Source: CALWZE01 sp964645785 (GTDB lineage: Bacteria > Bacillota > Clostridia > Oscillospirales > Ruminococcaceae). Taken from it: DNA of 33,206 nt. This document shows, piece after piece, positions 31,795 through 33,206 of this stretch. The stretch spans positions 1-33,206 of the forward strand of contig CAZYAV010000027.1 in NCBI GenBank assembly GCA_964645785.1. The letters run 5' to 3'. The stretch's first letter is position 1, and each line of letters begins with the position of its first letter. The translations under genes and the position numbers were made by a program. The notes below the pieces were generated by a model. It searched no databases. It was not told where the DNA came from and saw only the letters and a program-made list of their open reading frames with translations.

Positions 31795-32556
31795 ATGAAA
31801 AAGACAAAGGCCGGATGGAAACTGATGCTTGGGGTTACCGCCGTTGCGGCGATGAGCGTTGCGGTGCCGACCGCAATCGGCGCCAGCCAGAACCGGGTGG
31901 CCGTTTCTGCAATTGTCGAGGAGGCTGCGCCGGCAGCGGCGTTTGCCGAAGCCGGGACAATCGGCGCCGCGGCCGATAGCCTAGAGGCAAAGGCCGCCGC
32001 CGCAGAGAAGGCTGCGGAAGAGGAGACAGCCGAGGCCGAGGAGCAGAAGAACGCGCAGGACACCGCGGCGCGGAGCACACAGAAAACGGGCGGCAGCCGG
32101 AAGACGAACGGCGCGCAGCAGCCCGACAGCGAAGAGACAAAAACGGACGCCGGCAGCGCGGTGCAGCAAGGCACGCAGCAAGGCACGCAGCAAAGCACGC
32201 AGCAGGCGGCGCAGGAACAGGCCGCGGCGTCGCGGCCAACCGAAACCGCTCCGGCGGCGCCCACACAGCCGGCCGAGCCTAAACCCGAGCCTGCGCCCCA
32301 GCCCGAGCCGGTGCAGCCGGAACCCCAGCCTGCGCCCCAGCCCGAGCAGTGGCCGTGCCTGGACTGCGGCAATACATTCAGTACCTACGCGGAGTTTGTG
32401 GCGCATTACAAAAATCCGGCCTATCATGCGCAGAAAGTCTCGCACTATTGGTGCAACTGCGGCTATGACACCACAGATTATGAGGCGCTCAAGGCACATA
32501 TGCTCCAGCACGTCATTCACAACGAACAGAACAGCTACCACACGACCCAGGAATAA
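31795..32556 (+). CDS. Exported protein with low-complexity linker and two C2H2 zinc-finger-like units
   Basis: This is a 253-residue protein. Residues 1-30 form a signal peptide (basic MKKTKAGWK, hydrophobic core, cleavage likely after IGA). Residues 31-90 are Ala/Glu-rich and helical. Residues 120-185 are a low-complexity linker made of GTQQ repeats and PEPAPQPE repeats. The C-terminal 70 residues hold two C2H2-like units: C188-x2-C191 with H204 and H211, and C220-x-C222 with H235 and H239. No LPXTG, SLH or LysM is seen, so it is probably released or held by other contacts. The ribosome site is AAAAAAAGGAG. The Cys/His pattern suggests zinc binding, or disulphides outside the cell. I do not recognise a characterised homologue. 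Confidence 0.85.
   Translation: MKKTKAGWKLMLGVTAVAAMSVAVPTAIGASQNRVAVSAIVEEAAPAAAFAEAGTIGAAADSLEAKAAAAEKAAEEETAEAEEQKNAQDTAARSTQKTGGSRKTNGAQQPDSEETKTDAGSAVQQGTQQGTQQSTQQAAQEQAAASRPTETAPAAPTQPAEPKPEPAPQPEPVQPEPQPAPQPEQWPCLDCGNTFSTYAEFVAHYKNPAYHAQKVSHYWCNCGYDTTDYEALKAHMLQHVIHNEQNSYHTTQE
32164..32199 (+). repeat. 12-base tandem repeat coding for the Gln-rich linker
   Basis: The unit CAGCAAGGCACG occurs three times in a row (the third with one change) inside the exported-protein gene and gives the GTQQ/STQQ repeats. A partial fourth copy follows. Copy number may vary between strains. Confidence 0.85.
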
Positions 32557-32652
32557 ATAAAGAAACGGGATGCTTCAAGACAGGCGCTTCGGCTGTCCGC
32601 CTGCGGGCGCACCGTGCACCCTGTTCTGCATCTTATTTGTCAACCGCAACCG

Positions 32653-32688
32653 AAAAGCCCCGGGAATACGGCATCCCAGGGCTTTTTT
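32653..32688 (+). terminator. Terminator of the exported-protein gene
   Basis: AAAAGCCC pairs with GGGCTTTT, and after one mismatch GGGA pairs with TCCC, around an 8-base loop. It ends in six Ts. It lies about 100 bases after the stop. Confidence 0.85.
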
Positions 32689-32799
32689 GTATGCCGTAAA
32701 GCGCCGCTTGCCCTTTACGGGATTGCACTGCAAAAGAAAAAGGCGGCGTTCACGCTTTTTTGATGCGGTCGATATCCTCCACGCATCCGCGGCGGGCGC

Positions 32800-32829
32800 T
32801 TGATTTTTTCCATGAAAAATTGATATAAT
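32800..32829 (+). promoter_or_regulatory. Sigma-A promoter of prfC
   Basis: TTGATT (32800-32805), an 18-base spacer and TATAAT (32824-32829) preceded by TGA, an extended -10. The expected leader is about 90 bases. Confidence 0.8.
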
Positions 32830-32923
32830 AAACTGCCTATTACCGAGCCGCCGCTGCGCGCGGCTCGCAATACAATAACGGATACCCGGGCGCGGCGCGT
32901 TCGGGGCAGAGAGGATCGGAATT

Positions 32924-33206
32924 TTGGCAAAGCTGGAACAGGAAATCAGGCGCAGGCGCACGTTTGCGATAATCTCCCACCCCGACGCGGGCAAAACCAC
33001 CCTGACCGAAAAGCTCCTTTTATACGGGGGCGCCATCCAGATGGCGGGAACGGTCAAGGGGCGCAAGGCGAACAAATTCGCCGTGTCCGACTGGATGGAA
33101 ATCGAAAAGCATCGCGGCATCTCGGTCACCTCTTCGGTGCTGCAGTTTGAATACGAGGGCTACTGCATCAATATTCTGGACACCCCCGGACACCAGGACT
33201 TTTCAG
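32924..33206 (+). CDS. prfC: Peptide chain release factor 3 (RF3), 3'-truncated by window edge
   Basis: RF3 is the GTPase that recycles RF1/RF2 from the ribosome after peptide release. The visible 94 codons contain the G1 P-loop HPDAGKTTLTEKLLL, the RF3-specific SDWMEIEKHRGISVTSSV segment (G2) and G3 DTPGHQDF. SDWM-x-E separates it from EF-G, EF-Tu and TypA. The start is a TTG at 32924 behind GAGAGGA; no ATG lies in frame nearby. The rest of the gene is outside the window. Confidence 0.93.
   Translation, partial: MAKLEQEIRRRRTFAIISHPDAGKTTLTEKLLLYGGAIQMAGTVKGRKANKFAVSDWMEIEKHRGISVTSSVLQFEYEGYCINILDTPGHQDFS

Larger units (their letters stand above)
32557..32923. other. Intergenic region between the exported protein and prfC
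   Basis: It contains a terminator (32653-32688), a weaker A/T-flanked hairpin near 32734-32760 and the prfC promoter (32800-32829). No gene is seen. Confidence 0.7.

Noticed and set aside
32164..32347. Short repeats as a possible CRISPR or regulatory repeat array
   Set aside because: They are in frame, tandem without spacers, and encode the Gln- and Pro-rich linker of the exported protein.

Overview
The window is chromosomal DNA of a high-GC, Gram-positive, spore-forming anaerobe, most likely a member of the Clostridia (Oscillospirales/Ruminococcaceae-like). The evidence is the combination of a yabM-mazG-hup-rqcP-yabP-yabQ-divIC sporulation and division cluster, a cdaA-cdaR pair, the anaerobic hemZ gene, a pyrophosphate-type phosphofructokinase, a PolY-YolD cassette and zinc-ribbon proteins typical of this group. 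The genus is not identifiable by eye. Almost everything is on the + strand. The exceptions are a small helical protein (23082-23519) and the YolD/Y-polymerase pair (27141-29083). No CRISPR array, insertion sequence or prophage was found.

Layout. 1-4128: the 3' part of ispF, then cdaA (c-di-AMP synthase), cdaR and an FAD-dependent dehydrogenase, all translationally coupled by overlaps of 1-4 bases. 4162-12288: a housekeeping run of recJ, rel (ppGpp), dtd, an MBL-fold hydrolase, hemZ, a Udk-like kinase and, from its own sigma-A promoter, a coiled zinc-ribbon protein. 12445-16894: the yab/divIC cluster, with the HU gene and its strong terminator inside it. 17515-21447: long-form hpf, a THUMP RNA methyltransferase behind a promoter plus hairpin that could attenuate it, a tyrosine phosphatase and a ribokinase-like sugar kinase. 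22064-23519: a membrane-anchored HTH regulator with internal duplications, converging on a small helical protein across a bidirectional terminator. 23786-26613: PPi-phosphofructokinase, alanine racemase and tRNA-Pro(UGG). 27141-29083 (minus): the YolD/Y-family polymerase operon, with a LexA-like palindrome at its promoter.

The least ordinary part is 29500-32556. A 39-codon micro-ORF precedes a gene that fuses a zinc ribbon, an ECF-type sigma factor, a transmembrane helix and a large predicted extracytoplasmic domain in one protein. The next gene encodes an exported, low-complexity-linker protein ending in two C2H2 zinc-finger-like units. Both transcription units are preceded by the same unusual upstream sequence: A/T tracts, then TGCAACC, then about 16 bases, then a GTTT-containing -10-like element. 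This looks like an ECF-type promoter. I infer an autoregulated, membrane-tethered sigma factor that drives itself and its exported partner. This is the best candidate for an undescribed system here.

The window ends in the first 94 codons of prfC (release factor 3). All calls are from reading the sequence and general knowledge of the families; no database search was run.
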